Below, piece by piece: positions 47,185-57,435 of a stretch of DNA of 64,000 nt. The notes under the pieces were generated by a model. That model searched no databases. It worked only from the letters and a program-made list of their open reading frames with translations, and was not told where the DNA came from. How positions within the stretch are numbered: the first letter of the stretch is position 1; the number at the start of each line of letters is the position of its first letter. The position numbers and the translations under genes are program-made. This DNA comes from Woeseiaceae bacterium (GTDB taxonomy: Bacteria; Pseudomonadota; Gammaproteobacteria; Steroidobacterales; Woeseiaceae): NCBI GenBank assembly GCA_021773035.1, contig JAJFKU010000017.1, forward strand, positions 96,554 to 160,553, given 5' to 3'.

Positions 47185-48198
47185 TTACTTGGCGTTCATG
47201 AGGGCAACCGTCGTATCGAGCATGCGATTCGAGAAGCCCCATTCGTTGTCGTACCAGGAACAGACCTTGACGAGCGTGCCGCCCATGACTTTGGTCAGTG
47301 TGGCGTCATACGTCGACGATGCCGGATCGTGATTGAAGTCCACCGATACCAGCGGCTCGTCGTTGTAAGCAAGGACGCCCTTGAGCGGGCCTTCACTAGC
47401 CGCCTTCAGGACCTCGTTGATTTCGTCAACGGTCGTTTCGCGATTCGCCACAAAGGTCAGGTCAACGGCAGATACGTTGATCGTCGGCACACGCATCGAG
47501 AAGCCGTCGAGCTTGCCATTGAGCTCGGGAAGTACCAGGCCAACGGCCTTGGCGGCTCCGGTGCTGGTCGGTATCTGCGACATCGTTGCCGAACGCGCCC
47601 GGCGTAAATCCGAGTGGTAAACATCGGTCAGAACCTGATCGTTCGTGTACGCGTGAATCGTCGTCATAATGCCGTGCTTAACGCCGATCGCCTCGTGCAG
47701 GGGCTTGACCAGCGGTGCCAGACAATTGGTGGTACACGATGCATTGGAGATGATCGTGTGTGCCGCCGTCAGGTCGTCGTGGTTAACGCCGTAGACGAAG
47801 GTACCGTCGATATCGGCACCGCCGGGCGCCGAAATGATAACCTTCTTCGCGCCGGCTTCGATGTGTTTGCCCGCCGTCTCTCGAGTACGGAAAAACCCGG
47901 TGCACTCGAATACAACGTCGACACCCAACTCACCCCACGGCAATTTGGCAGGATCGCGCTCGGCGAATACTTTGATGCGATCACCATTCACGATGATGTC
48001 GTCGCCGTCAACTTCTACAGTGCCGGGAAAGTTACCGTGCGCGGTATCGCGACGCGTCAGGTGCGCGTTCGTCCTCGCGTCGCCCAGATCATTCAATGCG
48101 ACCACATCGAACTCTCCTGCGCGACCCGACTCGTGAATAGCACGCAGTATGTTGCGCCCGATGCGGCCATAGCCGTTGATACCAATCTTAATCGCCAT
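47185..48198 (-). CDS. gap: Glyceraldehyde-3-phosphate dehydrogenase, type I
   Basis: 337 residues. NAD fold [12 protein letters not shown], catalytic C155 in [13 protein letters not shown], and [12 protein letters not shown] at the C-terminus. It begins 17 bp after tkt. N36-D37 in LNDLGD after the second strand suggests NAD rather than NADP use, in line with a glycolytic enzyme. Confidence 0.96.
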   Translation of the reverse strand: MAIKIGINGYGRIGRNILRAIHESGRAGEFDVVALNDLGDARTNAHLTRRDTAHGNFPGTVEVDGDDIIVNGDRIKVFAERDPAKLPWGELGVDVVFECTGFFRTRETAGKHIEAGAKKVIISAPGGADIDGTFVYGVNHDDLTAAHTIISNASCTTNCLAPLVKPLHEAIGVKHGIMTTIHAYTNDQVLTDVYHSDLRRARSATMSQIPTSTGAAKAVGLVLPELNGKLDGFSMRVPTINVSAVDLTFVANRETTVDEINEVLKAASEGPLKGVLAYNDEPLVSVDFNHDPASSTYDATLTKVMGGTLVKVCSWYDNEWGFSNRMLDTTVALMNAK

Positions 48199-48215
48199 TT
48201 TTTTTACTCCAGTTC

Positions 48216-50243
48216 TTAGTTCAGTACGTCTTTTGCGACGGCAACTACGTTGTCCGTCGAAAAGCCGAAGTGCTCAAATAATTCATCCGCCGGCGCCGAC
48301 TCGCCAAAGCGATCGAGACCGATAACCTGCCCTGCCGACCCGGCATAGCGCCACCACGACGCGGTAACGCCCGCCTCGATGACGACTCTCGCGCTTACGG
48401 CTGCCGGCAACACGGATTCGCGATAGGCGGAATCCTGTGCGTCAAATACGTCCGTACATGGCATTGAAACGACTCGAGCCTGCACACCGTCCTTAGCCAG
48501 CGCCTCTGCAGCCGTTACTGCCAAAGCGACCTCAGAACCTGTCGCAATCAGAACAATATCGGCCACACCGTCGGTGTCTTTCAATACGTAGCCACCACGT
48601 GCAACAGCCAAAATCTGCGCAGCATTCCGCTGTTGGTGCGGCAAGCCCTGCCGCGTCAGCACGAGGCTCGTCGGCCCGTCCTGACGCTCGATAGCATAAC
48701 GCCACGCAACGGCCGTCTCGACGGTATCGCAGGGACGCCAGACACTCATATTCGGCATCAAACGTAACGACGCTGTGTGCTCGACGGGCTGGTGCGTCGG
48801 CCCGTCTTCGCCAAGGCCGATCGAATCATGCGTGTAGACGAGTACGTTTTGAATTTTCATGAGCGCCGCCATGCGCAGCGCGTTGCGCGAATAATCGGAG
48901 AACGTCAGAAAGGTGCCCGAGTAGGGCAGCCAGCCGCCGTGCAGCCGCATGCCATTGCAGATGGCGGTCATGCCGAACTCGCGAACGCCAAACCAGATGT
49001 AGTTTCCGCCGGCATCGTCACCGGAGATCGGCACGGAGCCGTTATGCTTGGTGAGGTTCGATCCGGTCAGGTCCGCCGAACCACCCGCCAGTTCCGGCAG
49101 CGCCGGCGCAAATGCATTGAGTGCGATCAACGAGGCCTTGCGGGTCGCAACATTCTCAGCCGCGGCGTCAATTGCAGCGATTGCCTTGTCCGCGTAATCG
49201 CTCCAGCTATCCGGTAGCTGTCCACTCATGCGCCGAACAAACTCGGCGGCGAGTTCCGGGTGTTCCTTGCCGTAGCCTGCGAACACCTCGTTCCACGCTT
49301 CCTCCGTGGCAGCGCCCCGTTCCTTAGCATCCCAGGCAGTGGCGATATTGGCAGGAATATCGAAAGGCGCTGCGTCCCAGCCAAGCGTTTTTCTCGCCGC
49401 CGCGATTTCGTCATCGCCCAGTGGCGCGCCGTGCGTAGCCGCGGTGCCCTGCTTGTTCGGTGAACCGAAGCCAATAATCGTCTTGCAGCAGATAAGAGTG
49501 GGCCGATCGCTGTCCACGGCCGCTTCCTCGATCGCCGCCGCGATCGCCGCGGCGTCGTGGCCATCGACCTGCGGTATGACCTGCCAGCCATAGGATTCGA
49601 AGCGCTTTGCGGTGTCGTCGGTAAACCAGGCGCCGACTTCCCCGTCGATCGAAATATTGTTGTCGTCGTAGAGGCAGATCAACTTGCCGAGTTTCAGTGT
49701 CCCGGCAAGCGAACAGGCCTCATGTGAAATGCCCTCCATCAGACAACCGTCGCCGAGAAATACCCAGGTCTTGTGATCAACGATATCGTGGCCGGGGCGA
49801 TTGAATTCGGCGGCGAGCATCTTTTCGGCCATCGCCATGCCAACACCGTTGCTGACGCCCTGCCCCAGAGGTCCGGTCGTTGTTTCGATGGGTCCGCCCG
49901 GCTCATATTCAGGATGGCCGGCAGTCCTGTAGCCGAACTGCCGAAAGTTCCTGAGCTGATCGATCGGAAAATCGCCGTAGCCGGTCAGGTGCAGAAGGCT
50001 GTACAGCAACATGGAGCCGTGGCCGTTCGATAACACGAAGCGGTCGCGGTTGGCCCACGCGGGATTCGCCGGATTGTGCCGCAAATAGTCATTCCATAAG
50101 ACTTCGGCAATGTCGGCCATACCCATTGGGGCGCCTGGATGGCCTGAATTGGCGGCCTGGACCGCGTCCATACTCAGGGCTCGAATGGCGTTCGCAAGAT
50201 CGCGCCGGGCTGGCCGGCCGGCGGCGGAAGTATTATTTGGCAT
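48216..50243 (-). CDS. tkt: Transketolase
   Basis: 675 residues. ThDP motif [34 protein letters not shown] near the N-terminus, and the pyrimidine domain [11 protein letters not shown] with [17 protein letters not shown]. It is the first gene of tkt-gap-pgk. The 120-bp gap (50244-50363) to divergent metK contains TACAAT at 50326-50331 as a possible metK -10; no SAM riboswitch was recognised. Confidence 0.96.
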   Translation of the reverse strand: MPNNTSAAGRPARRDLANAIRALSMDAVQAANSGHPGAPMGMADIAEVLWNDYLRHNPANPAWANRDRFVLSNGHGSMLLYSLLHLTGYGDFPIDQLRNFRQFGYRTAGHPEYEPGGPIETTTGPLGQGVSNGVGMAMAEKMLAAEFNRPGHDIVDHKTWVFLGDGCLMEGISHEACSLAGTLKLGKLICLYDDNNISIDGEVGAWFTDDTAKRFESYGWQVIPQVDGHDAAAIAAAIEEAAVDSDRPTLICCKTIIGFGSPNKQGTAATHGAPLGDDEIAAARKTLGWDAAPFDIPANIATAWDAKERGAATEEAWNEVFAGYGKEHPELAAEFVRRMSGQLPDSWSDYADKAIAAIDAAAENVATRKASLIALNAFAPALPELAGGSADLTGSNLTKHNGSVPISGDDAGGNYIWFGVREFGMTAICNGMRLHGGWLPYSGTFLTFSDYSRNALRMAALMKIQNVLVYTHDSIGLGEDGPTHQPVEHTASLRLMPNMSVWRPCDTVETAVAWRYAIERQDGPTSLVLTRQGLPHQQRNAAQILAVARGGYVLKDTDGVADIVLIATGSEVALAVTAAEALAKDGVQARVVSMPCTDVFDAQDSAYRESVLPAAVSARVVIEAGVTASWWRYAGSAGQVIGLDRFGESAPADELFEHFGFSTDNVVAVAKDVLN

Positions 50244-50363
50244 ATGACCTTTCTTGGTTAGTGGCGGGTAGAAACCGCTTTCGCGAGCGGCGCATTTTCC
50301 CTGTTATAGAGGGCCGCATCAAGGGTACAATGCGCCACCCATTAACTCGGAACACCTGTAACT

Positions 50364-51521
50364 ATGTCTGATGCTTTCCTTTTTACGTCCGAATCGGTCT
50401 CAGAGGGCCACCCGGACAAGATTTCTGACCAGATCTCGGACGCTATTCTCGACGCCATTATCGCCGAGGACCCCAAGGCGCGCGTCGCCTGCGAGACCAT
50501 GGTCAAGACCGGCATGGTTGTAGTAGCCGGTGAGATCACGACGTCTGCCTGGGTCGATATGGAAGACATCGCCCGCGAGACCATTCTCGACATTGGCTAC
50601 GATGAATCCAGCAAAGGGTTTGACGGCGCCACCTGTTCGGTATTAAACGCCATCGGCAAACAATCGCCCGATATCGCGCAAGGCGTCGACCGTGAATCCG
50701 AGCAAGCACAGGGCGCCGGCGACCAGGGCCTGATGTTTGGCTATGCGACCAACGAAACCGACGTGCTGATGCCCGCACCGATTACTTACTCACATCGCCT
50801 GGTGCAGCGCCAGGCCGAGGTACGTAAGAACGGCACACTGCCGTGGTTGCGCCCCGATGCCAAAAGCCAGGTAACGTTCAACTACGAAGGTGGCAAGCCG
50901 GTATCGATCAACGCGGTTGTCCTGTCATCGCAACACAGCCCCGACATCTCCCTGGCTGATCTGCGCGAAGGCGTGATGGAAGAAATTATCAAACCGGTTT
51001 TGCCCGCCGAATTGCTCGGTGCCGACACGCAATACCATATTAACCCGACCGGCCGCTTCGAAATCGGTGGACCGATGGGTGACTGTGGACTGACCGGGCG
51101 TAAGATCATCGTCGATACTTACGGCGGCTCCGCGCGTCATGGCGGCGGTGCATTCTCGGGCAAGGACCCGTCCAAGGTCGACCGGTCCGCGGCCTATGCC
51201 AGTCGCTACGTTGCGAAGAACATCGTCGCCGCCGGACTTGCCGAACGCTGCGAAATCCAGGTGTCCTACGCGATCGGTGTTGCCGAGCCCACGTCAATCA
51301 GCGTGCAGACTTTCGGCACGTCGAAACTTTCCGATACGAAATTGACCGGGCTTATCCGCGAACATTTCGACCTGACCCCGTACGGCATCCTGCAAATGCT
51401 CGATCTGCTGAAGCCGATCTATCGGCAGACCGCGGCCTACGGACACTTTGGCCGGGAAGACATTGACCTGAGCTGGGAACGAACAGACAAGGCAGAGGCG
51501 CTGAAAGCCGCCGCCGCATAA
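50364..51521 (+). CDS. metK: S-adenosylmethionine synthetase
   Basis: 385 residues. [55 protein letters not shown] and the C-terminal [14 protein letters not shown]. It makes SAM from methionine and ATP. ahcY follows after 24 bp, so synthesis and recycling of the methyl cycle are encoded together. Confidence 0.97.
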   Translation: MSDAFLFTSESVSEGHPDKISDQISDAILDAIIAEDPKARVACETMVKTGMVVVAGEITTSAWVDMEDIARETILDIGYDESSKGFDGATCSVLNAIGKQSPDIAQGVDRESEQAQGAGDQGLMFGYATNETDVLMPAPITYSHRLVQRQAEVRKNGTLPWLRPDAKSQVTFNYEGGKPVSINAVVLSSQHSPDISLADLREGVMEEIIKPVLPAELLGADTQYHINPTGRFEIGGPMGDCGLTGRKIIVDTYGGSARHGGGAFSGKDPSKVDRSAAYASRYVAKNIVAAGLAERCEIQVSYAIGVAEPTSISVQTFGTSKLSDTKLTGLIREHFDLTPYGILQMLDLLKPIYRQTAAYGHFGREDIDLSWERTDKAEALKAAAA

Positions 51522-51545
51522 AACGAATACACAGGAGAAGAACCC

Positions 51546-52859
51546 ATGAGCAGCGAAGCAGTCGCTATTCAAAAGCAGGATTACAAAGTGGCGGATATTG
51601 CCCTCGCCGACTTCGGCCGCAAGGAAATCGCCATTGCCGAGACGGAAATGCCAGGCCTGATGGCCATTCGTGAAGAGTACAAAGGCCAGAAGCCGCTGGA
51701 CGGCGTACGCCTGACCGGTTGCCTGCACATGACAATCCAGACAGCGGTTCTCATCGAAACGCTGAAAGAACTCGGCGCCGACATTCGCTGGTCGTCCTGT
51801 AACATTTTCTCGACACAGGACCACGCGGCGGCGGCCATTGCCGCCAGCGGCATTCCGGTATTTGCCTGGAAGGGTGAAACGGAAGAGGAGTACTGGTGGT
51901 GCGTTGAGCAAACGATCAACGGCCCGGACGACTGGCAACCCAACATGGTTCTCGACGACGGCGGCGACCTGACGCAGATACTGCACGACAAATACCCGGA
52001 AATCATGAAGAACATCAAAGGGCTGTCAGAAGAAACGACGACCGGCGTCAAACGCCTCTATGACATGATGAAAGACGGCTCGCTGGCCTGCCCGGCTTTT
52101 AACGTCAACGACTCGGTGACGAAATCGAAGTTCGACAACCTCTACGGCTGCCGCGAGTCGCTGGTTGACGCTATCAAGCGCGCGACCGACGTCATGGTTG
52201 CCGGCAAGGTGGCCGTCGTCTGTGGCTACGGCGATGTTGGCAAAGGCAGCGCACAGTCGCTACGCGGTCTGGGTGCCACGGTATTGATTACCGAAATCGA
52301 CCCGATCTGCGCGTTGCAGGCCGCCATGGAAGGTTACCGCGTTGTACAGCTCGACGATGTCATCGATCAGGTCGATATCGTTGTCACTGCTACCGGTAAC
52401 TATCACATCCTGAGCGGCCCGCAGATGGAGCGCATGCGCCACCAGGCCATCGTCTGCAACATCGGTCACTTCGACAACGAAATCGATGTGGCTTATTTGA
52501 AACAATACGAGTGGGAAAATATCAAACCGCAGGTCGATCATATTATCTTCCCCGACGGCAAGCGCATTATCCTGCTGGCCGAAGGGCGACTGGTTAACCT
52601 CGGTTGCGGCACCGGCCATCCGAGCTTCGTTATGTCCAATTCGTTCACGAACCAGGTGCTGGCGCAGATTGAGCTCTGGCAGAATGGCGACAACTACGGC
52701 AAAGAAGTGTATGTGTTGCCGAAACATCTGGACGAGAAAGTTGCCCGGTTGCACCTGGATCGCATTGGTGCCAAGGTCACCGAACTGTCCGACGAACAGG
52801 CCAGCTATATTGGCGTCGAAAAAGACGGACCGTACAAACCGGAGCACTACCGCTACTAA
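51546..52859 (+). CDS. ahcY: Adenosylhomocysteinase
   Basis: 437 residues. Substrate-domain segments [33 protein letters not shown] and [13 protein letters not shown], the NAD fold [18 protein letters not shown] and the C-terminal [12 protein letters not shown]. It splits S-adenosylhomocysteine to adenosine and homocysteine. AGGAG precedes the ATG. No SAH riboswitch fits in the 24-bp gap after metK. Confidence 0.97.
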   Translation: MSSEAVAIQKQDYKVADIALADFGRKEIAIAETEMPGLMAIREEYKGQKPLDGVRLTGCLHMTIQTAVLIETLKELGADIRWSSCNIFSTQDHAAAAIAASGIPVFAWKGETEEEYWWCVEQTINGPDDWQPNMVLDDGGDLTQILHDKYPEIMKNIKGLSEETTTGVKRLYDMMKDGSLACPAFNVNDSVTKSKFDNLYGCRESLVDAIKRATDVMVAGKVAVVCGYGDVGKGSAQSLRGLGATVLITEIDPICALQAAMEGYRVVQLDDVIDQVDIVVTATGNYHILSGPQMERMRHQAIVCNIGHFDNEIDVAYLKQYEWENIKPQVDHIIFPDGKRIILLAEGRLVNLGCGTGHPSFVMSNSFTNQVLAQIELWQNGDNYGKEVYVLPKHLDEKVARLHLDRIGAKVTELSDEQASYIGVEKDGPYKPEHYRY

Positions 52860-52870
52860 GGAAAGAGCTT

Positions 52871-53656
52871 ATTCCAGCGACCGTTGCAGCTGCAGACAGC
52901 GATTCGATTCGGGTCTTACACCTGACCGATCCGCATTTGTTCGCCGATGCCGACGGAGAACTTCGAGGGACCAACACTCAAGCCTCGCTGCAACAGGTTC
53001 TGGACCACTACCACGCCGGTGACTGGCGCGCGCAGCGCGCGCTGATCACCGGCGATCTTATTCAGGACAACTCCGCGGAGGCGTACGAGCGTTTCCGCGA
53101 ACTCTTGCTACCGCTCAACATGCGCATGCACTGTGTACCCGGCAACCATGATGTTCGTGACCTGATGCGGCCCGTCTGCAACCGACCGCCGTTTTCCTAC
53201 TGTGCCACGGAAGAGGTCGGCGACTGGCTGCTAGTAGGCCTGGACAGCTGCATCAACGGTGAAGCTGGCGGCGCGGTGACACCGCAGGAGCTGCAGCGCT
53301 TCGAGGCGATCGTTGCCGCGAGCCCTGCAAAGCACATTATGGTGTGCCTGCATCACCCGCCGGTTGCAATGGGCAGTAAATGGCTTGATACCGTTGGTCT
53401 TAAGAACGGTGAGGAACTGTTGCGAAGTCTGCAACAAACGGGGCGTGTACGGCTGCTGGTGTTTGGCCATGTACACCAGCCCTATGACGCGGAACATCAC
53501 GGTATTCAAGTTATCGGCACGCCCTCGACCTGCCGCCAGTTCAAACCCGGCAGCGACGACTTCGGCGTTGACGACCGACCGCCGGCTTATCGCCGTATTA
53601 CGCTGCATTCCAACGGTAACAACGACAACGAATTGATATGGGTAAACGAATCATGA
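52871..53656 (+). CDS. cpdA: 3',5'-cyclic-AMP phosphodiesterase CpdA-like, probable ATT start
   Basis: 261 residues if begun at ATT 52871. Calcineurin-like metallophosphatase motifs are in order: LHLTDPHLF (D and H metal ligands), ITGDLIQD, VPGNHDV, CLHHPP and FGHVHQP. The first standard in-frame start, TTG 52937, lies after the DxH ligands and is therefore too late. AAGGA at 52858-52862, overlapping the ahcY stop, is 8 nt before ATT 52871, a rare but known start codon. Related phosphodiesterases with other substrates are possible. It overlaps the next gene. Confidence 0.85.
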   Translation: MPATVAAADSDSIRVLHLTDPHLFADADGELRGTNTQASLQQVLDHYHAGDWRAQRALITGDLIQDNSAEAYERFRELLLPLNMRMHCVPGNHDVRDLMRPVCNRPPFSYCATEEVGDWLLVGLDSCINGEAGGAVTPQELQRFEAIVAASPAKHIMVCLHHPPVAMGSKWLDTVGLKNGEELLRSLQQTGRVRLLVFGHVHQPYDAEHHGIQVIGTPSTCRQFKPGSDDFGVDDRPPAYRRITLHSNGNNDNELIWVNES

Positions 53657-54552
53657 TTGCATCGCGCTTACTTCGGGTAGTACTGCCAATACTGCTTGCA
53701 CTGCCAGCTCACGCCGATATGGACGCGCACCCGGTCACACTGTGGCAGGTGCAGGGCGAAACCAACGCCGTGTTTCTGCTCGGCTCCATACACCTGTTAC
53801 GCACGGAGGACTATCCGTTGCCGAACGTCCTCGATGCAGCCTACGACGAAGCCGAAGTGCTGATCATGGAAATCGATATGGATGATATCGATCCGATCGC
53901 ATCCCAGGCGGCGTTCACCAACTACGGTCTGATACAGGGCGGCGCAACGCTTGCGGACCTGATGGGCGAGGATCTCTACGACGAAGCACTGGCTGCTGCT
54001 GAAGTAGTCGATATTCCACTTGAGATGTTAAGCAAGACCGAACCCTGGTATGCCGCCATGACGATCGAGATCATGATACTCAATCGCATCGGCTTCAATC
54101 CGACGCTGGGTGTCGAAATGCACATGACCGCAAAAGCGGCGGCTGATGGCAAGCCGATTCGTGGTTTCGAGACCATCGAGGAACAATTACAGTTTCTCGA
54201 TGGCATGTCGCTGCAGGCACAGCGCGACATGCTGCTGTCAACGTTGACAGAAAGCGCCGGCATCGAAGACATGATGGATGAACTCATCGAGGCCTGGCGA
54301 CACGGCGACATCGCCGCGCTGGAAACCGGCATGCTCGATGAAATGGCCAAGCACGAAGAACTCAACAAAGCGCTGGTCACGGACCGTAACGCGCGCTGGG
54401 TCAAGCGCATCACGGAACTGCTCGATGACAAAGACGACTACCTCATCGTCGTCGGTGCGCTGCACCTGGTCGGCCCGGACGGTGTACCGCGGCAGCTCGC
54501 TGAGAGAGGACACGACGTTCAGCAGTTGAGTGAGTCGCCGTCGCTCCGGTAG
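53638..54552 (+). CDS. TraB/GumN-family protein, exported
   Basis: 304 residues with a signal peptide (about 1-26, ending PAHA). Conserved family features are [10 protein letters not shown] near the start, an acidic central segment [22 protein letters not shown] and the C-terminal [18 protein letters not shown], giving two GxxH-type motifs thought to bind metal. It may be a metal-dependent protease or hydrolase; the role is unknown. ATG 53653, which overlaps the cpdA stop (ATGA), is an equally good start and gives a clean signal peptide. Confidence 0.83.
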   Translation: MGKRIMIASRLLRVVLPILLALPAHADMDAHPVTLWQVQGETNAVFLLGSIHLLRTEDYPLPNVLDAAYDEAEVLIMEIDMDDIDPIASQAAFTNYGLIQGGATLADLMGEDLYDEALAAAEVVDIPLEMLSKTEPWYAAMTIEIMILNRIGFNPTLGVEMHMTAKAAADGKPIRGFETIEEQLQFLDGMSLQAQRDMLLSTLTESAGIEDMMDELIEAWRHGDIAALETGMLDEMAKHEELNKALVTDRNARWVKRITELLDDKDDYLIVVGALHLVGPDGVPRQLAERGHDVQQLSESPSLR

Positions 54553-54577
54553 GATGCGCCCTCCTCAGGAGGAAATC

Positions 54578-55846
54578 ATGAGTCTTTATACGAACGCACA
54601 AGCCGTCATTGCCGGCGGCGTGAACTCTCCGGTCCGCGCTTTTGCGGGCGTTGGCGGCGAGCCGGTGTTTTTCAAGCGCGCCGAGGGTGCCTGGCTGGAG
54701 GCCGAGGATGGGCGCAGGTTCATCGACTACGTCGGGTCCTGGGGGCCGATGATTCTGGGTCACTCACACCCGGCAGTCATCGATGCCGTTATCGAAACCG
54801 CGAGGCAGGGGCTGAGCTTTGGCGCACCGTGCGTACTGGAGACGCAGATTGCGACGAAGATTGCCGAGTTGTTGCCGTCGATTGAAAAAGTACGCATGGT
54901 GAGTTCGGGTACTGAAGCGACCATGAGCGCTATCCGGCTGGCACGCGGTCATACGCGTCGCGACAAAATCGTAAAATTCGAAGGCTGTTATCACGGCCAC
55001 TCCGATTCGCTGCTGATCAAGGCAGGCTCCGGCGCATTAACGCTGGGTGTGCCGAGTTCGCCGGGCGTTCCGGCCGGCCTTGCCGAACATACGGTCACAC
55101 TGCCGTTTAACGACATCGGGGCCCTGGAATCGGTATTCGCTGACAGCGGAGATCAGATCGCCTGCGTTATTGTCGAACCGATTGCCGGCAACATGAACAT
55201 GGTGCCGCCGATACCGGGATTCCACGAAGCATTGCGCGAACTGTGTACAGCCAGCGGATGCGTATTGATATTTGACGAGGTCATGACGGGGTTTCGAGTA
55301 GCCAAAGGCGGAGCGCAATCGATTTTCGGCATTACCCCGGATCTGACGACGCTCGGCAAGATCATTGGCGGCGGCATGCCCGCGGCAGCCTTCGGCGGCC
55401 GCGCCGACATTATGGCCAGCCTGGCTCCCGATGGCCCGGTGTATCAGGCAGGAACGCTCTCGGGCAACCCGGTCGCAATGGCCGCGGGTCTTGCGACGCT
55501 ACAACTGATCGACACCCCCGGTTTTTACGAATCCCTGGGGGCAAAAACGGCCCAGCTTATCGATGGGCTTGGCGCCGCCGCCGACGATGCCGGTATTCCG
55601 CTGGCGACCGAATGCGAGGGCGGCATGTTTGGCCTGGTTTTTACGGAGTCAGAAGCGGTGCGCAGTTTCGATCAGGTCGCTGCCGGGAATGTTGAACGCT
55701 TTAAGAAGTTCTTCCACGGCATGCTGGCACAGGGCGTGTACCTCGCCCCATCGGCATACGAGGCAGGCTTCGTATCAGCAGCCCACGGCGACGAGGAAAT
55801 CAATGCGACGATCGTTGCCGCGCGCCGGGTGTTCGAGACGCTTTAG
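54578..55846 (+). CDS. hemL: Glutamate-1-semialdehyde 2,1-aminomutase
   Basis: 422 residues from [22 protein letters not shown], with a strong AGGAGGA site 6 nt before the ATG. Class III aminotransferase motifs: [47 protein letters not shown] and the PLP lysine in [16 protein letters not shown]. It makes 5-aminolevulinate for heme. The stop is followed by a repeat element in the convergent gap. Confidence 0.96.
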   Translation: MSLYTNAQAVIAGGVNSPVRAFAGVGGEPVFFKRAEGAWLEAEDGRRFIDYVGSWGPMILGHSHPAVIDAVIETARQGLSFGAPCVLETQIATKIAELLPSIEKVRMVSSGTEATMSAIRLARGHTRRDKIVKFEGCYHGHSDSLLIKAGSGALTLGVPSSPGVPAGLAEHTVTLPFNDIGALESVFADSGDQIACVIVEPIAGNMNMVPPIPGFHEALRELCTASGCVLIFDEVMTGFRVAKGGAQSIFGITPDLTTLGKIIGGGMPAAAFGGRADIMASLAPDGPVYQAGTLSGNPVAMAAGLATLQLIDTPGFYESLGAKTAQLIDGLGAAADDAGIPLATECEGGMFGLVFTESEAVRSFDQVAAGNVERFKKFFHGMLAQGVYLAPSAYEAGFVSAAHGDEEINATIVAARRVFETL

Positions 55847-55922
55847 TGAGCCGGTGGTTGCTGTGAGGTGCGGTTTCAAACGGTCGGTGCAACACCGCAA
55901 AGATCGTTGAACTAATTGATGT

Positions 55923-56137
55923 TCGGTGCAGGGATGCGGCTGATAAGCCGATGAACACTTCACGACCCACAGGCGAGGCCATCGGCGTATCAGCCGCATC
56001 CCGACAGTCGAGCACGTAGTTTGTTACCGACCGCAGTGCTGAACAGGTGTTGATCCGGGATAGCCGATTCCGTCGCCTGTGGGTCGTGAAGACGGAATCG
56101 GCTATCCCGGATCAACGCCGGATTAAGAACTCCACCG
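55923..56137. repeat. 215-bp palindromic element, inverted relative of the 45.7-kb copy
   Basis: First hairpin: arms 55931-55953 and 55980-56002 (one mismatch), loop TTCACGACCCACAGGC (55959-55974). Second hairpin: perfect 26-bp arms 56049-56074 and 56091-56116, loop GCCTGTGGGTCGTGAA (56075-56090). The loops are reverse complements and identical to those at 45.7 kb. The two stems correspond to those of 45707-45922 in reverse order, with compensated base changes. Shared edges are TCGGTGCAGGGATG and GGATTAAGAACTCCACCG. Outer arms are weak (9 bp, 55849-55857 with 56132-56140). It lies in the 391-bp gap between convergent hemL and the HAD gene; the flanks 55847-55922 and 56138-56237 hold nothing else I recognise. 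Confidence 0.87.
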
Positions 56138-56237
56138 GCTAAATACAGCACTGCAGCGACCAACGCTGCCGGGCAGACTGGCACAACATTCAAAAAGACG
56201 TAGCGAGACTCACTGCAGGATCAGGCCTGACCTACGG

Positions 56238-56846
56238 CTAGATGACAACCCCGTCGTAGGACGCTATGCCGTCCAAAGTCGGACCGACGGCAACGAAATC
56301 CCAGCCGAGGTGCCGACAGGCTTCTCTGTCCCATTCGGCATCACCGAAGTACGAAATCGAATCGAACTGCGAGCCCAGCTTCCTGGCTGCGGCGGACATG
56401 ATCTCGCATCTGACGGACGAGTCGTCGCAGGTCGCCAGCGGTATGTCGGCAATACGAAACCCGGAGCTCCTGAGCTTTAGGAGCGCGGACTCGCGCCAGG
56501 CACCCGTAGCAATCGCGACGACGTGATCTTCAGAGTTCAGCAGGCGACCGATAATCCGGGATGCGCCGTGAATCTCGGAAAACGGCCCCTTGCGGCGAAT
56601 GTGGTGCTTAAGGGCGCTCACGAAAGCCGTCTTGACTGCCGTGACTTTTTGCGGCTCGAGCGGCAAGGAATTATCGTCGAAAACCTGCTCGAGTATCCCC
56701 GACTCGGTAACATTCACATAGTCGCCGAAGCCCACTCTAAACTCGACGTTCCCCAGCACCGAACGTATCGCCGAAGTGTAAAGCTCACTATCAATGGCCA
56801 TTGACTCCAGCAAGGTGCCGTCGATATCAAAAACAACCGCCTTCAC
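56238..56846 (-). CDS. HAD-superfamily hydrolase
   Basis: 202 residues from GTG 56846, overlapping the LON-domain gene stop (GTGA). A 42-codon extension in another gene's territory is rejected. Motif I is VVFDIDGTLLES (nucleophile Asp), motif II lies in VVAIATGAW, and motif IV is SYFGDAEWDREACRHLG. Helical cap after motif I. It resembles phosphoglycolate phosphatase-like HAD enzymes, but the substrate is unknown. Confidence 0.85.
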   Translation of the reverse strand: MKAVVFDIDGTLLESMAIDSELYTSAIRSVLGNVEFRVGFGDYVNVTESGILEQVFDDNSLPLEPQKVTAVKTAFVSALKHHIRRKGPFSEIHGASRIIGRLLNSEDHVVAIATGAWRESALLKLRSSGFRIADIPLATCDDSSVRCEIMSAAARKLGSQFDSISYFGDAEWDREACRHLGWDFVAVGPTLDGIASYDGVVI

Positions 56847-57415
56847 CCGCGCACCAAATCCAGCAAGCCGTGCACAAGCGCCAGTCGCGCCAACGCGTCG
56901 CCACCCTCCAGGCTCAGCTGCTTCTCCCTGAGATCGATCGGCAGGATCTCCATGAATCGATACGATACCCAAACGGCATCGTCGAGACGTCGCTCAGGAG
57001 CCTCATAGAGGCGCCCCAGGTCGTCGAGGACATTACCCAGCATGCGCGACAATGCCAGATACTCGTCCGGCAGCGGCAGCGGTTCCTCTGCTTCGAGCAG
57101 CGCCACCTCACCGATGTTGAGCCCGTCGGACTGACGCTCGCTCGACATCAATCGAAATCGCTGTTCACCGGTCGCTGTGACTCCCAAGAGGCCATCGCTG
57201 CCCTGATACCAGTCGGAAATTCGCGCCAGCGTACCGACCTCGTGTGTCGAGGCAGCACCGGTCTCCGCGCCCTCGCGGATCAGCACGACGCCAAACGGCG
57301 AATCGCTCTTCAGGCAGCCGCTCACCATATCGAGGTAGCGCGCCTCAAAAATACGCAGCGGCAGAGGACCACCGGGAAATAACACCGTGTTCAAAGGGAA
57401 AATCGGTATACGCAC
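56843..57415 (-). CDS. LON N-terminal (substrate-binding) domain protein
   Basis: 190 residues. IPIFPLNTVLFPGGPLPLRIFEARYLDMV opens the LON_substr_bdg domain and GVTATGEQRFRL follows. There is no ATPase or protease domain, as in the stand-alone YP family (COG2802). Function unknown; a role in protein quality control is only inferred. The start lies 20 bp from the mpl stop and the stop overlaps the HAD gene. Confidence 0.9.
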   Translation of the reverse strand: MRIPIFPLNTVLFPGGPLPLRIFEARYLDMVSGCLKSDSPFGVVLIREGAETGAASTHEVGTLARISDWYQGSDGLLGVTATGEQRFRLMSSERQSDGLNIGEVALLEAEEPLPLPDEYLALSRMLGNVLDDLGRLYEAPERRLDDAVWVSYRFMEILPIDLREKQLSLEGGDALARLALVHGLLDLVRG

Positions 57416-57435
57416 TGTCTTAGTATAGATTGCTG

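Noticed and set aside
50244..51545. SAM or SAH riboswitch before metK or ahcY
   Set aside because: The gap before metK shows no SAM-box core, and 24 bp between metK and ahcY is too short.
45707..56137. Hairpin elements as integron attC sites
   Set aside because: Folded palindromes fit superficially, but the GTTRRRY/RYYYAAC core pair is not found and there is no cassette-like spacing or integrase.
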